Positions 13,501 through 27,731 of a DNA stretch of 64,000 nucleotides are shown piece after piece. The translations under genes were made by a program, and so were the position numbers. The DNA comes from Linepithema humile (Eukaryota; Arthropoda; Insecta; Hymenoptera; Formicidae): the NCBI RefSeq assembly GCF_040581485.1, contig NC_090130.1, positions 22,089,918-22,153,917 of the forward strand, in the 5' to 3' direction. The notes under the pieces were generated by a model, which saw only the letters and a list, made by a program, of their open reading frames with translations, had not been told where the DNA came from and ran no database searches. Position 1 is the first letter of the stretch, and each line of letters starts with the position of its first letter.

Positions 13501-15183
13501 ATTGATATAATATTTAAAATGTGTGTGTATTGAAACTTAGAAATTCACGGATTTTGTAATGTACTCGGAATAATTAATCGCTTGGTTCGTTAAACGTTAA
13601 CGAAATCAAACCGTTGTTCAATAAATACCAAAACATCATTTCCTTCTCCAAAAAGGAGATATATAGCGTTCATTGTAGATCCCCAAACTCGTCGCTTTCG
13701 GAGCTAATTTTCGCGCGCAGGTGATCGATCACGCTCGTTTCCCTCGCGCTCGGCTTATTCCAGAATTCCTCGCGTTAGCACGTACATAGATCTCCGCGTC
13801 TCCCAATGCAAAAGAGAGTCGGAATCGCGGGCAAAGCCGGGGCCCCTGCTGCCGGTTTGTGAAAATGCGGAAAGGCAGCGAGCCGAAATTTACAACCCCG
13901 CCGCGATGAATACTTTCGACGCTTTCTCCCTACGTAAGGTCTTTCCGCTCCGGGGCCTTATCGACGCTGACCGAGTCGACGATTTTTCGTGTTTACCCGC
14001 GAGGAGATGAAGTGTCGGCAATACATCAGGAACGAAATGTCCGCGCGCCCCTCTTCCGCATGTGCGCACTCTTACGCGTGTGTGTTGTACGCGTGTGTGG
14101 ATTATACACGCGACGCTTCCATTTGTCGGTGCGGACGGACTTGGATACGCAGCTTCCCGATACGCGCATCTCGTCCCGTTGCGGAATTACAAAGAAAGGG
14201 GATAAGGCGATCACGTGCATGCACGCGAGGAATCGATCATGGCGGTGACAGCACGCGGCGAATGCAAAGAGTAATGATGCCGGTCCGCGAGGAATAATGA
14301 CTAATATGTCAGTGGCTTTGTTTCTCTCACTGCTGCCTACTCACGTCGGCGATATTCGATCTAGTTAACAATTGGAAAAAATATCATTGACTTCCGGAAA
14401 GTAAATGAACAGATGTCCAAACATATCAATTCGCGCATCGATTCGTTGAAACACAAATCTGGCGTCCGCAAATGCCTTCAATCTCTAAGATCAAACTTTA
14501 TCTCGAAGAGAAAATAGATCGACAATGAGGAAGATCAAATTGGTTTTCGAAACGAAGCGTAAATGCGGCTTTGATGGGAAACGGAGAGTGATGCGTGCGC
14601 AGTCACGGCGAACCGACACTTTAATCCGCGTATTTTCGGAGTTTCACATTCCGCTCTGTTTTGCCGGGCAGTTCGTCATCTCGATGGATCCGCAGCCGGG
14701 CGTGGAGGACCAGTCGGAACGTTGGCGGAGGTCGAGGAAGGAGAAGGACGAGCCAGGACGTGGAGGACGGCGCGCTACCGGGGTTGGGGAAGGTTCGATG
14801 GGAAGAGCAGGTTGCGGAGAGGTGAAGTGAGGCGGGAGAAAGGGGGTGGCAGCGTGTTTGCAGATCCTCTATCGGGCGCTTCAGCCCCCGATCCGCCGTT
14901 TCCCCCGTTCACCAGCAGCTCTCCCGCACTCACCGCCGCCTCCATCCGCCCCTGGAGCGCGCGGATGGTTTGGGGTAGAGCGGCAGGCGGCGCGAGGCAG
15001 ATAAGAGAATTGCACTGTCAAGCCGGAATGATATATTTGACCAACATTTCCATATAACCCCGGCAGAGGCGCTCTCGCGTATCACGTCGCTCTCTTACTC
15101 TCGTATTCTTCTCCTTCTCTGTTCTCTCTCTTCCATTTCCTCCCTTTTCCTCCGTCGTTCTTTCCCCCCTCGGTCCGCTCCAG

Positions 15184-15210
15184 CGGCGGCGGCGGCGGCG
15201 GCGGCGGCGG
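15184..15210. repeat. CGG microsatellite
   Basis: Nine uninterrupted CGG units within a pyrimidine-rich region. Confidence 0.95.
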
Positions 15211-17237
15211 CCAGCTCGTGCTCTTATTTTCTCTCTTCGATTCCTCTCGTTTCCTCTATTTCCCGATTCGTTCCACCCTTCCTCTTGTCCTCGTCTGTTT
15301 CTCCTGCTTCTCCGAAACTCGCGTCTATTTCCCTCTTTCTCTTTCGACTTGCTGTGTAACCGCCGCAAGCGAGAGACGCTGTGAAATTACGTTTGGGGTC
15401 AGCGCGCTTATTGACAGTTTTATACGCCGACATTCTTATTGCAAATCCGCTCATTCCACCGTGAAGTAGCTGCAGCAGCAAACTGGGTGAGGAAAATCTT
15501 TTATTGGCGCTACGCTGGACCAACGAAATTTTATTTTCGAAATAGATTTCATCAGCAAAACAAAGCAATCTGTTAAGAAAACAATTTAAAGGGAACGATA
15601 AATATCGAATAAGCTATCAATTTATCCAAAAAAAAAATTTCTTGAAAAAATATCGTAGACAATTATTTAATAAAAGTGTGGAGAGAAAAATTCCTTGTCT
15701 ACAACGCGATAAATAAATATATTTAAATAACCGCTCGCAGTTAAAAAAAAAATAAATAAATTCCGAATGAGACGAACAAGAAAATCGAATTAAGGTAAGT
15801 TAGAAAGAAATTAAATAATGGAAACTAATTTTGGTAATCACATAAATGACGAGAGTCCACGTGCAAATGGTGAATACGGAGGAAGGATAAAAACCGCGAC
15901 TGAAGAGAAATTCGAAAAGCGAAGAAATGAAAGAATCGAGAACGTCTAACGCGCAAGAAGAGACGCAACGGCGTCGTCTGGTTACTCTCCACTCGTAAGG
16001 AAACCATCCCCTCATCCCCTTCGTCTCTTTTTACGCAAAGATGTGTGGGAAGAACACGCTCCGTGCCTTTGGAAACAACAGACCTATACAGCAGCAACGA
16101 ATTATCGCTGCGGATAAGAGGCAATACAATTTAGATAATTAAACAGATATCAGGCGGCCGTTATCTCATGCGCTAAATGTAAAATAGCTCCCGCGTCAGG
16201 TCTCGCGCGTTTCTTTTCCCGGACAACGGCGTTTGTTTAGCGAAACTTTTAGCTCGTGCAAAAATTGCCAAGTCGTTAAGCCCCGTAAATATTTGCCGTC
16301 CGAGATGTAAACGTCTTTATCGTGTTTTTGAGGACGCGGGACAATCAGTTAACCGGACTGTAAACTGCGTGACGAGAAACGAATCGATCTGATGGCAGTC
16401 GACATTCAAAATTAATCGACGGCGAGTTAACCGGGTGTTCGGTCAGTCGCAATCAATTCATCAGTGCTTCTTCACCGAGTGAATCAGATCGAAATCAGGT
16501 AAAAGAAACTTAACGAAACCGGCCGAGTCATTGTGACGTGGTGCTTTGTTCCGAACACTTCTTCCCGCCAACGATCTATCACTCTTACGTATTAAATACA
16601 CCGCGGGATCGCACGTGTGCGGCGTATATAAAATATATAATTGCTTGTACTACGCTCGGTGAACGTGCAACCAATCTAATAATAATTTTTTGCAGCAGCG
16701 AGCAATGATTTCACGGATCTTACACATGCGGCGTTTTTTTTTTTTCTGTAATACATTCAAATGTAAATTGAGAAAATTAAAACGTCAAATATAAATAAAT
16801 GTTGATCTATCCCGTTAATTTCCATACATAACGACGGCAAAATAATCCTTTTACTTTGTGAAACGTGTAAAGGGAAAAAGTGGACAGGTCAAGTTTCCAT
16901 ATTATGCATGTATCGAGCGGGCGCGGATCGCGGCAGCGATTTGTCAAAGCCGGCGTGGCGCCTGTCACTCGCCTCTTTACAGCGCGATCGTTAACGAAAA
17001 GAAGAAAAGGGCGGGCCGATCGTTCTCCAAAAGGAAGACAAAGAGGTTCTGGATGTACGGCGATATTATCTCCTCCATACCGCGGCGCAAGCTCCCCGCG
17101 GCACGGCATCGGGCCCCCCGGCGGGCTCTGCGTGTGTTAATTTGAATCGAGAGAGATTACGCGAAGGCGCCCCGTCGGGCGCAGCCATTTTGTATCAAAA
17201 TGTCGATAAAGGAAGTCAGTGGTCGCGGCCGCTGACG

Positions 17238-17238
<1 letters not shown>

Positions 17239-17270
<32 letters not shown>
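17239..17270. repeat. CGG microsatellite
   Basis: About ten uninterrupted CGG units. A second CGG run of similar length lies 2 kb away at 15184-15210. Confidence 0.95.
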
Positions 17271-17530
17271 TACGTCTTTCGGATTACGATCCGTCGCCTA
17301 ATCGTCGGGTTTCGTGCCAGGACGAATGACGTTGATCCCCGTGATTCCTCATCGGGATCGCCGGTGACTCCTTTTCAAGTTTACGTCCCGGGATGCATGC
17401 GGCGGATGTAAAATTATTCGATATCACGAGCGACGCGGGTTCTCGGCCGAGACTGATATCCGTGACAGACGTGTACGGTGCATCCGCGCGCGTGCGCTGC
17501 GACGATAGTCCCGACGATAATTGTGTAATC

Positions 17531-17650
17531 GTAATTTATTTGTCTCGCTCACGACATCCCACGGGGAGATGGGATTATATAATTGTAATTTATTCGTCTT
17601 ACTCGTGACGTCCAACTGAAAGTTCGTCTCACAATCAGTGTAATTTATTC
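17531..17650. repeat. 54-55 bp direct repeat, two good copies and a partial third
   Basis: GTAATTTATT starts at 17531, 17585 and 17640, spacings of 54 and 55. Copies one and two agree over most of their first 30 or so bases, through a GTCT...CTC..GAC.TCC pattern. The third copy keeps only the first block. This is a short, decayed tandem repeat. Confidence 0.6.
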
Positions 17651-20600
17651 CACGCACGGAAACCGCTCGCGGATAGTCCGATGTCGAATCGAATAAGTGC
17701 GCGGTCGGAGGAGTTGCGTTTAGATACGCCAGCGCCAGCTTTTTGTCAGCCGGAGATGTTGCGTCGATTGTTATCGCGTGGAATTAATCTACTCCTCGGC
17801 GCGATTCGGCAAGACCGTTGCGTCATGCGAGAGAGGAGCCGCGGGGATCGACTCCTAGATCGGATCTACCGCGGGATGGAAACCCGTCTCGAGGAACGTG
17901 GCGAGGAGAGGTCGACAGGAATTTAGTCCGAAGTTATTGGAGTTCCTCCGTGGAACGTAGTCGCTTCTATGTACGGAGCATTCCACTGCGGGGCTGGTGT
18001 TGGCGGATACCTGCGGACGTTGAACCGTAACCCGAAGAGATTTATTCGAGCGAGCGGGTAGGCAGCGCCGAAAAGAAAAGAGCGCGAGCCCGACGGGAAT
18101 TTTTCCGATTCCAGCCGCCGGCGTTACCAAGCGTTCGGGGTCGCGTCGAATCCGCGCGATCCTCGATCCACGTCTCCCGATGCCGACGAGAGATTTCGCG
18201 GAGCAGCACTCCGAAGCAACACTCGCGAGAGGTGCGCGCGTTATATCATCGTCGACATCGTGTAATTCTACTCGATGCGCCCTCTTCTCCTCTCGCGCAC
18301 CAACTCTCTGCACCCCATAAATATCTCTGAATCATCGTCGTTGCCCCGCTCGGAGGTATCCGAGCGCAGCTGAAGCGTGGCCGTAACGTCGCGTTTGTAT
18401 TCCCGACGTTGGTATTTAGCGAGGACTGCGAGGAAACTTCCTCGACCGCGAAATCCGGGGGAATTGTTCATAGATGTACGATCAAGTCGACTGGAGGCAT
18501 TAATATTCGACGACGACGATATGCTGGAGTTGTATTCATGAAACAATAACTCTGGAGGTATTTTAGGAACAGTCCGAGTCGATAAAGCAAAACTCGTCAC
18601 GACTGATGTAATGCTGATTATATTTTCGATACTACGAAAATTTGCAATGAAACAAACACATGTATGTGTTTGTTTCCAACACAAGCATCGATATTTCGAA
18701 AGCCACTCGCAACGGAACTTGATGGGTTGAAACTCAGTCGATTAGATATTCTCGCTATAGGCTAAACTGTATATCTCTATTTCGTTCTCCATTTCGCTAC
18801 GCGAAAGATCGATCTCCCGAGCAGGCCGTAAGTTCCAACACGCGCGGAACGGTCGACGAGCGTAACGGTGCGTACGACGCGCGATTTCCCGATTTCGCAT
18901 TTCCTGACGATACGCGCGCGAGCAGAGTGCGTATTGCGGATACGCATCATGTGCACGCACGCAACACAGCACGGGCAATCAAATGCTCGCCGGACCGTTT
19001 CGCGCTATTTGTCTCTGCGGAAGACGAGCGGACGCCGAAGCGGCGCGAAGCGATGCGGAGTTGTTGCCCGGGGTCGGTCGGCGTACGCGAGCGACGCACC
19101 AATTGTTCGGCGCACGCCCGATTAAACGATCATTGTACGATTCCGCGATGCGAGCGCGTCGGTCGCGTCGACGAACGACGGCAACCAACGCGGAATATTG
19201 CGTTTCCACGCGCGAGAATCGCGCGGTGGTTCACTGCGGCCACCCGATGCTATCTGTGCCGATCGCGTTTTCCGGTGCATGCCGGCGAAATTCGTGATTT
19301 TCGGCCGGCTACTCTGAATAACTACCGTTCGCCTGATCAAGACAAATGTCAAACTGTTTCGCGACGCTTGTGTTTAAATTTCAATTGCGTACCTTTTGGC
19401 TAATCAATGACGAAAATTTATATCGCAAGATATTACTGTGATTAATCGTCAAGATGTGTAGAGTCAAAAATAGCTCGATTATCGCGTAATTCAATTATCG
19501 TGTAATCAAATTTTTACGGGAGAGAATATTACAGTTGAACCTACATCTTTTAAAGGAGCCTGGTATAAACGGCTCCGGATAATCCGGATTCTATACGGCA
19601 AATTGCAGCCCGCGTTATGAGGATGAATGTTAAAAACGATTCGGCGCGTTCCAGAAGCGGAAGGGATGATCGCGTAGGGTGGCTCGGCTGCGTATCCTAC
19701 ATGTTGCGAAGGAAGGACAAGGCATAATCGTAGTCTCCCCACCGTGACGATGAGAGAGGGACGTCACTTCCGACGGAAAACCGTACACCGTGCTCCTCCG
19801 CGCCACTTTTGTATTATTCGACACGAGTGTGTTTATTCTCACCCCCGTGGAAACGGCGCAACGACGTGTTGTACACGCGACTCCACGTTAGGGCTTCCCC
19901 TCTCGCCCCGGCCTTATTAGAGAGCAATGACGAGTAAACCATGACATCGCGGGCGCGTCCGTCGAAGGAGGAGCGAAAAAGAACGAAGAAAGCGCGACGA
20001 TCGATCGCGTTATTTGCGCTCCGGAAGAACTTCCGGTCAGCTTGCCCGCGATCAGCCGCGAGCCCCGAGCCGACAGGAAGCGCTCGACGGTGAGGATGAT
20101 TCCTGACTGACCAGAAATTCGCTTCCGGCTGGCTTACGTTGGATAAGCGCGCGCGGATAGACTGGCCTCGGAGAACGCAACGTCGGCACTCGAGCGAATT
20201 GACGAGCGAACGAGTTGACAAGCTGAAATTCTTACTCACGTGTGGCGGTGCTTTAACGCTAGCAAGAGCAAGGTACTCACCTGAAACAGAAAGAAAGCAA
20301 AAAAATTATAGTCAAACGGTATGCGAGAATTGGAAGAATACGAGAGGGATTATAAGCTGAAAATATAATTTATATCTTTCATATTTAGTTTTACGCTTGG
20401 CTCACTTGCAGGAGTAATAGCTATCGCGTGTACACAAAGTAGCGTTTCCATGCACAACAGTTAATAATATTCGAGATAACAAATGTAACACGTATTAGCG
20501 TACATCCGCCTCGTCGTTTCATTATCAATACATAAACACTGATGCCTATCTCAAACACACTATTATCTACAGAATAATATATACGCCATTAATCATTTTC

Positions 20601-21583
20601 TTTTTCTGTTTAATAAGAAGCGAACACGATTCGCATCGAGATATGATAATACCATATCAATGTAACATCCATCAGGAAAGCAGAAACCGTATTTTCATAT
20701 TTCATAAGACTTCCTCTTTCCGCGCCTTCTCGCAAAATACGCGCACGCACGAGGAAGGGAAAAATAAAGAACCGGGCGCTCATAATAACGTACGTAAAGT
20801 ACGCGCGATCTCTTGATGAAGCGCCGAGAAGTTTTACGAGAGCCGCGGGATACGAGCGACCGAAACGAGTCAGGCTGAAGAATCCGTGGGAAAAAGTGGA
20901 GGACACCGTCGAGTCTTACTTCGGCAAATTCGCAAGATGTCAACCGGGCTGACTCGTTCGACCATTCGTATCAGGTTCCACAGCGCGCGGTAGGTATTAC
21001 CCTATCGCGATCTTCGGCATTCCATCTGCGTGGCCAAAGTGTCCGTCTTCCACGAAGACGCTCGCATACGGCGCGGACGGAGCCATCGTTACCGCCGGAT
21101 TATTCGTAATTTCGACCCGAGAAATAACCGGGGAACGAAATCCACGGGTGCGACAAATTTCTTCAAGTAGTGCATTAAAAATTTCAATTAAGCGTATCGC
21201 GTCTGCGATATTTAATTCATCATGTTGATTCGTGTTTGCTCGGAGGTGTTGAATTTTGTGTGATGATAATTACGATAGTTCCGTTTTTCCCCTTTGCCAA
21301 TGAAACCTATACGGAAAGTCCGATAATTCAAGGAGGTAACTCGAAGACGCGCCGTTTCACTGTTTACCGACGCATTAATATCCCGACCACTTACTCGACA
21401 GGCAATTTCTTTTCATCTAAGATCACCAGCCCTCGAATTGTTATTAGAGAGCAGCTGCACGATGTGGCACGATCCTACACGCGTTTCCCGGCCATTTGAA
21501 TTCGTCGATGAAATCATAGTGGAAATAAAGGTGGTGCTCTCACCTGCCTCCACATTATGCACGCGCGTCCATTCGAAAGTATT

Positions 21584-21602
21584 GCGCGCGCGCGCGCGCG
21601 CG
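21584..21602. repeat. Alternating CG tract
   Basis: Nineteen bases of strictly alternating G and C, a potential Z-DNA-forming tract and an unmutated run of CpG sites. Confidence 0.95.
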
Positions 21603-24600
21603 ACGACGTCTCCGTGTCCGGAAATTAACGAACGATATACTGATCGAAACCGGCAACGCGACGTTTCGATGCTTAAGTGCTCATCTGACGTGACGCGCAG
21701 CAAATTCGATTCGATCCGCATCGATCTTCGGAGAGAGGAATTCCGGCAACAGAAAATGCGGGCGAAGATAGGATGTGAAGAAATTCCATGCCGGCGATTG
21801 GTATCTCCTGACCCGTTTTTTCATAGCTCTCGGAATTTATAAAAGTGACATGGGAAATATCAGTATCTCAGTCGCCGTGCATTTTTAATTCAATTTTAAA
21901 TTCAATTTTGCAATTATTTGCATTACGAAACTCTTGAAATTTAAATTTAAGCTGAGCTGTAAATTCCGGCTGAGTTATAAACGACTTTTTATGGCTAGCC
22001 ACTTTATTCTGTTTACCTTAAATTCATACGTACTAATTTAGATTATAAATTGTCTCTAGAAAGCAGAGGCACAAAAAATTGCAGGAATGCACTTTCCATA
22101 GTCATACGATATTAAAAATAAAGAGCTCAACTTTCTCGTTAGTTATCCGATGATTAAACAGATATCATTCCTTCAACGGAAGGCCGGAGTGAGGAATTTT
22201 CCATAATCTCTCCGCCGGCGAATACAAACGAAGTTCGAATTCAGCAAGATTTTCGCTCGCCCCTCGGATTTTCGCTGATCACGCGCCCGCGAGAAAGGGA
22301 ATTCCGCTCGTTCTCTGAATAATTGCAGGCGGCAGTAGACGGAAGGAACGAGAGAAGGTGAAATCGCGGGCGAAACTTCGCGTCTATTATTACCACGATC
22401 GCAAGAATGCCGTAGCTGCCGTGCAGAGAGCTGGTGGAAGAACGGCGAGTCCGCCATGAGCCAGGCCGGAGACGAGGAAAGAAGAGGGAGCGCGCGCGAG
22501 GAACGAGAGGGCGTAGAAAACGAGGAGAACGAACGAGAGGAAGAGAGAGGACGAGAGGGTAGAGAACAGCCCCCTACTTACGTAATTTTAAATTAAACTG
22601 TGACGTTTTCAAATTAACGTTTTTGCCCGCCCGCCCTCGCGCTCTCTTCATCTTCTCTCTTTCTCTACCCATCTCTCTTGTTCCTGCTTTCTCGCTCTGC
22701 CTCCGGCGTTCCAGCTTGAGGCTTGCGCTAGACCCAAGGTAGAAACTTGTGATATTACAGCAGAGTTTTTCCGCCCCTCTCTCACTCCCCTCCTCAATCT
22801 CTCCCTCGCTCTCTCTCTCTCTCTATCTCTGGTTCCTATGCTACTCATCGTTCCCTCTTCTCATCTCTCTCGCGCCAGTCCCGAGCGCGGAAGCGCGCGT
22901 AATTTAGGTACCAGGAAATTGGTTTTCTTGACAATGAAATAGAAGAATGCGATGCGACAAAGCCCTGAAGAGGCCTGAAAAAAGAGAGAAAGAGAGATGC
23001 CTTCGCGCGAACGAACACACGGCGTGACTCACCGTCCGCGCACTTACTCGTCGCGGCAGTTGCAGTAATTGCAGTAGCTGCACTCGGGCTCTTTATTATT
23101 AAGGCACGGGGCCGCGGCTGAATGGGGAATTTCGCGTTAACGTCGCCGAACGGATTTCCATTCACGGCGTTGGCGGTTTCGCCGTCGTCGCCGAGAAACG
23201 GAAAGGATCCATTGTCCCGCCGTGACGTGTCTCGCGGAAAAAGACAGAGTCGGCTGACGCGGGGCCCGCGAATTCGCGCGGTGGCCGGAAAGTACGCGGG
23301 CGGGCTCTGAATCCACTTTTGTATCCTAATTCGGAGAACAAAAGAGCAGTCCGCGCGCGAGATGACGTTTTTGTCATGCCCGAAACTAGGAAGAAACGGG
23401 GAGACTTCGTGACGGAGATTCGCGCATTCGTTATACTCTCTCGCGAGTCTCCCACAAATCGAACAAATCTGATTAAAAGAAGAATTTTTCATCTCTCATC
23501 CTGCGCATTCACGCGCTACATTTTCACAGCAGCAAGACGCGCGCATTCCGTGAAACTTTCGATACTTGGACCGTGGTATCGTCGGAACAATTTCGAGGAC
23601 CTATCGTGTCGACCGGCCGGCCACGGAAGCGACGTCCGCCGCAGGAGTTCCGACGTGGGAGCCCGCAGAGAAGATTATCTATCAAATTAGACACGGTGCT
23701 TACGTATACGCCCAATAAGATCGCGGAAACGCCGGCAGCGGACGCGCACCGGTGGATTCGTGCCTATCTCGCTCGCCGAAGAGGCCCCGACAAATCGTTC
23801 GACGATAATTATCCGTCGCACACAATCGAGGTATCCTGTAGCCGGGGCCGGCGCGCGGTCGGTTCGCATCCTGTTGGTTCGCCGGGTCGGTATCGCCGCC
23901 GGTGCGTGCACGGCTCGGTACGAATCCGCGGAACACGCTCGTAATTGTTCGGTCGCCAGGGCCACTGAATAAAATACGAGCTACCGGTCGCGCTGTCTGT
24001 CAGTCCGCCCGGGGCCGCTGTCTGTCCGTCACGCTGACGTGGGAAGACGCCGCCTGGTTCCACCCCAGAAGCTCCGCCACTACCGAAAGCTAGTTACGAT
24101 TGTTGTTGAGAAACTCGGAGTCATGCAAGCCCGCCGCCATCCGCCTCCACCCTCGCGCGCGCCGCACCCGGCCGCCCGCCCCCGCTCGTCCACCTCTCCG
24201 CGTGCGAGCAATTTCATAGTCATGCAATCATAATCAACTCGAGATAATAGTTTTCTCGGCCGGGCGCACCGAGTTTCTCTACGAACGGCGAGCGTGCCGT
24301 GCCACGGCGCTTTTACGGCATTTCCGGTTTTCGTTACGAGCTTTTCGAGCGCACTGTCGCGGCATTCCGGTGGCTCGAAAATTCGTCGATACAATCTACG
24401 AAACTTGCGCAACGCAGATCGGGGACGAGCTCGCATCGCGACGATGGCACCGCCGCGTTAAGTCAGACCAATGTGCAATTTACGTTGCACAATGCGGTGC
24501 GCGCGGAGTATCGCGAGAGGGTCGATCCTCGGGGGAGAATGTCGAGATCGAGATCGTCTCGACTGGATAATTAGACAATCCGGTTGGTTGCGCGAGGGCG

Positions 24601-26559
24601 ATTAGTCACACGGCGGGTGATGCGCGAGCGCTCGTGCATCTCGCGGCCTTCGGCTAACGACGAGTATACGTCGAAGCAGGAAAGTGGATAGTGCCCGCAG
24701 AAAGGGGAAGGATTTCAGCGGGCTCGGAGGAACGTTCGGCCGGCGGAGTCATCGCGTTATCTCGGGATCGCTCGTCCGTCTTGCCGGCAATCGCGTAATT
24801 CCCGGCATCCTCCTCCAATTACACCCATCTGTTACTCTCGCCCGCGCGTTCTTTTATTTTTTTCTTTTCTTCTTTCTTTTCTCCTCGTTGCCATCTCCGC
24901 TTCTTTACCGTTCATAGAGACTGCCCCGAGGACCCCACGCGCACGAAATCCACTCGGATAATTGCGAAGGTTACTTCGCAACGTGACCGCAAAGTACGTA
25001 CGATTATTGCTGCTGCGAAAGGGGGAGGAAAGGGGGAGAAAGGAAACGGGCGCGTTTATAAAGACGAGCGACAAAGTCAAAATATGTCAATAGCCCAGCT
25101 GCGGTAGACCGCATAAACTGTTACGTCGGGTTTCTAACCCCGTGAGGAACGAGAGCCGAGGAGGGTTGCTTTGAGTCATGCGAGATGACGTGTCGACAAG
25201 CCTAACAACGCGCGCGCGAGCGCGCCTTTCGAAGTCGACGTGCGGTATTGTGTCGCTGACCGCATCGTTTGCACAGAATTAATAAGGGGATAGTCTCTTT
25301 TTTTTTTTTTTCCTCGTGTATGCCGCCGATGCGTCGAGTAAGCGCGTATACAAGCAGCTTGACGAGGCCGAAAGTCGTGAAACCTCAAATCGCGACGCTT
25401 CGATGCACCGCGCGAATTAGGGGCGTCAACGAAGCGCAACTCCGACAAACGGCTGCGACTCGCGATTCGGTATACGTGCTTTTTTTTTTCCCAACATCAA
25501 TTCGTCGAAACGAAACGAGCACCGCCGCATTCGTTTTCAGCCGGTGTTACGTTGATAAATGAGATTTATTTAAACTGAAAGCGATACGATAAAATCCATT
25601 CGCGTACGCCGCGTCATTGGCGTTCCGGATAAATTAGACGAAAGGAGCCGTTGACAATGCCGTTCAGCGGCACGCACCAGCGAGAAGGGTAGAGAACCCG
25701 ATAGGTGTAACGACGGGAAGTGGTAGGGGCGGACGGAGGTGATGGAGAGACTAGAGTGCATTAGCCTAATCTAATGACGCAAAGAACTAATAAGAGAAGC
25801 TGCTGAAATCCGTTTCCCATTCACGGATTTCTCCCGCTCTCGCTCTCTTCCCTTTTCCATCAAGTTCCTTCCACTCCTCATCCTCCACCGTCCGCACCTC
25901 CACCCTCGGCACCGCTATAACCTATCTGGTGCCCGTAGGGCTAATGCATCGCACAATAGATCAATTACATACATTAGTGGCTTCGAGGATGGCTGAGGGT
26001 GTCTGCGAGCCTGTCTCTTCCGTCTCTCTCCACCGCTCGCCGCGTATCTGCCTTCCTCTCGACTCGAGATATCGATATCTACGGGTAGCATCGCTGGCGA
26101 AGCGCGAATACAAACTGGATTTTAACTGCCCACCCCTCTCTCACGTTGTATATACAAGCTCGATCGTGACGCAGTCAAATTACCGCAGATACAAATTCTC
26201 CCTCATTATTGATAAAATTTAAACTCTTTCATGCGCATGAAACTGACTGTTGTATTAGTTTGCGAGAAGCGGAATCTCCCGTCATTTAAGCGCTTAACGA
26301 GACTTTCACAAAAATCCTAGGGTAATTTTAGTCCGAGAAACGTTTCGAAACTAACCCGGCAGACGCTCGTCAATCGCAAAGGTTTTAAGGCGTATCTCCG
26401 GCGAGAGAGTGGTAAAAGCAGCTTCGCGACGGCGGGACTGCGAGAGAGAGAGAGAACAATTTATGCACCGGAGAAAATTTCGTTGCCGAAGAGTGGCGGA
26501 TATGGTGCCGTACGTAGGTACTTGCGGATACATTGTGAGTGCCGCTGAAGCCGTCACCG

Positions 26560-26620
26560 ACGAGAACGACGACGACGACGACGACGACGACAACAACAAC
26601 AAGAACGACGACGAGAACGG
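26560..26620. repeat. GAC/AAC compound triplet repeat
   Basis: About eight GAC units run into AAC units and then further GAC units. In the plus-strand frame it reads as runs of Asp then Asn, but nothing else supports coding. Confidence 0.9.
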
Positions 26621-27696
26621 AAGATGGGGAAAGACGACGCGAGGTAGGTAGGTAGGAAGAGGGAGGACAACGAGAACGACGACGTAAGACGTCTCAAGTA
26701 AGGCGACCAGGCGAGAGAGCAGCCACGGGCATACCGGGGAATCGTAAGTTAAGACGGGGTGGTAAAGGAGGAAGGTTAGCCGGCGCAAACATAAAGTTCC
26801 AGACTTACGACGCGAGATCCCCGATAGCTCCTCCGCGGTGGGCATAAAAGCATTAAAAAGCAGCCGAGGCAAAAACGCAAGTGCATACGTACTCACGCAC
26901 GCACATGTATAACATACGTACGCGCGCGACGCTCGATCCGGTGTTGGTGCGGTTATATAGGCGTACCGCGCTCGCTCGCGGAGTCGTCTTATTTCTCCTC
27001 TTCCACCCTCCCCCTCCCTCCGTCCTCCTCCACCTTTCCACCTCGCTTGCATGCGTTCTTCGCGGTAGACCCCCGCGGCGACCAACCTGTCTTTCCAACA
27101 CCGTTCCCCCGGCTATCTCGCCGTGGATATCCCGATAATACTCGCAGCGCGTCTAAATTCTTTCGTACGCGTCTCGATGGAAAGGGCGAGAGGGGGGGGG
27201 GGAGAAGGAGCGCGCGGATTCGGACGGCGCGCGCGATAACGATAATCGACGAGCGTGATAGCCGAGCGAAATGCGACCGTATTCGGTACCATCTCGTTCA
27301 CGTTGGCGTGCGGCGCGTTCTCTAATTGCGTCCCGAAACCTCTTTCCACGAAAGTCCGATTAATTGCCTTCCGAAATTTTCGGGGCACTCGGTCCGCTCA
27401 TTACACGGACCGTATCGCGTGATCGTATCGCTACACGCTGTGATATTATTCGTGCAACATTGACGGACGCGAGATTGGTATCGGCCGCTCCATCGCAGCG
27501 CTTGTGAAGCGATAAATGGAAGAAGCGTTCTCCGGCGTTTTAAAGCGACTCGGGACGGGCATAAAGAGCCCAGCGCTGTAGTTTTTGAAATATAGGCTCC
27601 CCCGGCGATAATGATGAACCGTGTTTACACTGGGCATCTACGACGGGGCGCGGAGACGGGGAAGAGGCGCCTCGTCAAGCTTCACGGGGGCGGGAA

Positions 27697-27699
<3 letters not shown>

Positions 27700-27729
<30 letters not shown>
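27700..27729. repeat. GA microsatellite
   Basis: About fifteen uninterrupted GA units. Confidence 0.95.

Positions 27730-27731
<2 letters not shown>

Larger units (their letters stand above)
10301..15800 (-). other. hth: hth intron, non-coding block 3
   Basis: No gene was recognised. Simple repeats dominate: CT (10498-10536), CGAG (11647-11664), a C run near 11878-11888, A runs near 12177-12191 and 12782-12798, and CGG (15184-15210) embedded in a long pyrimidine-rich stretch (about 15080-15350). AT-rich patches lie at about 13430-13560 and 15590-15770. Minus-strand frames at 11192-12018 reflect the purine/pyrimidine bias. Confidence 0.6.
15801..22000 (-). other. hth: hth intron, non-coding block 4
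   Basis: No gene was recognised. It contains a CGG run (17239-17270), three copies of a 54-55 bp repeat (17531-17650) and a 19-base alternating CG tract (21584-21602). AT-rich patches lie near 16730-16810, 20360-20640 and 21870-21960. The stretch 17.7-20.2 kb is CpG-rich with many overlapping Arg-rich frames on both strands that look like chance. Confidence 0.6.

Noticed and set aside
26351..27085. 244-codon minus-strand frame
   Set aside because: It consists of translated microsatellites and pyrimidine-rich runs, with no domain, and other frames overlap it on the opposite strand.
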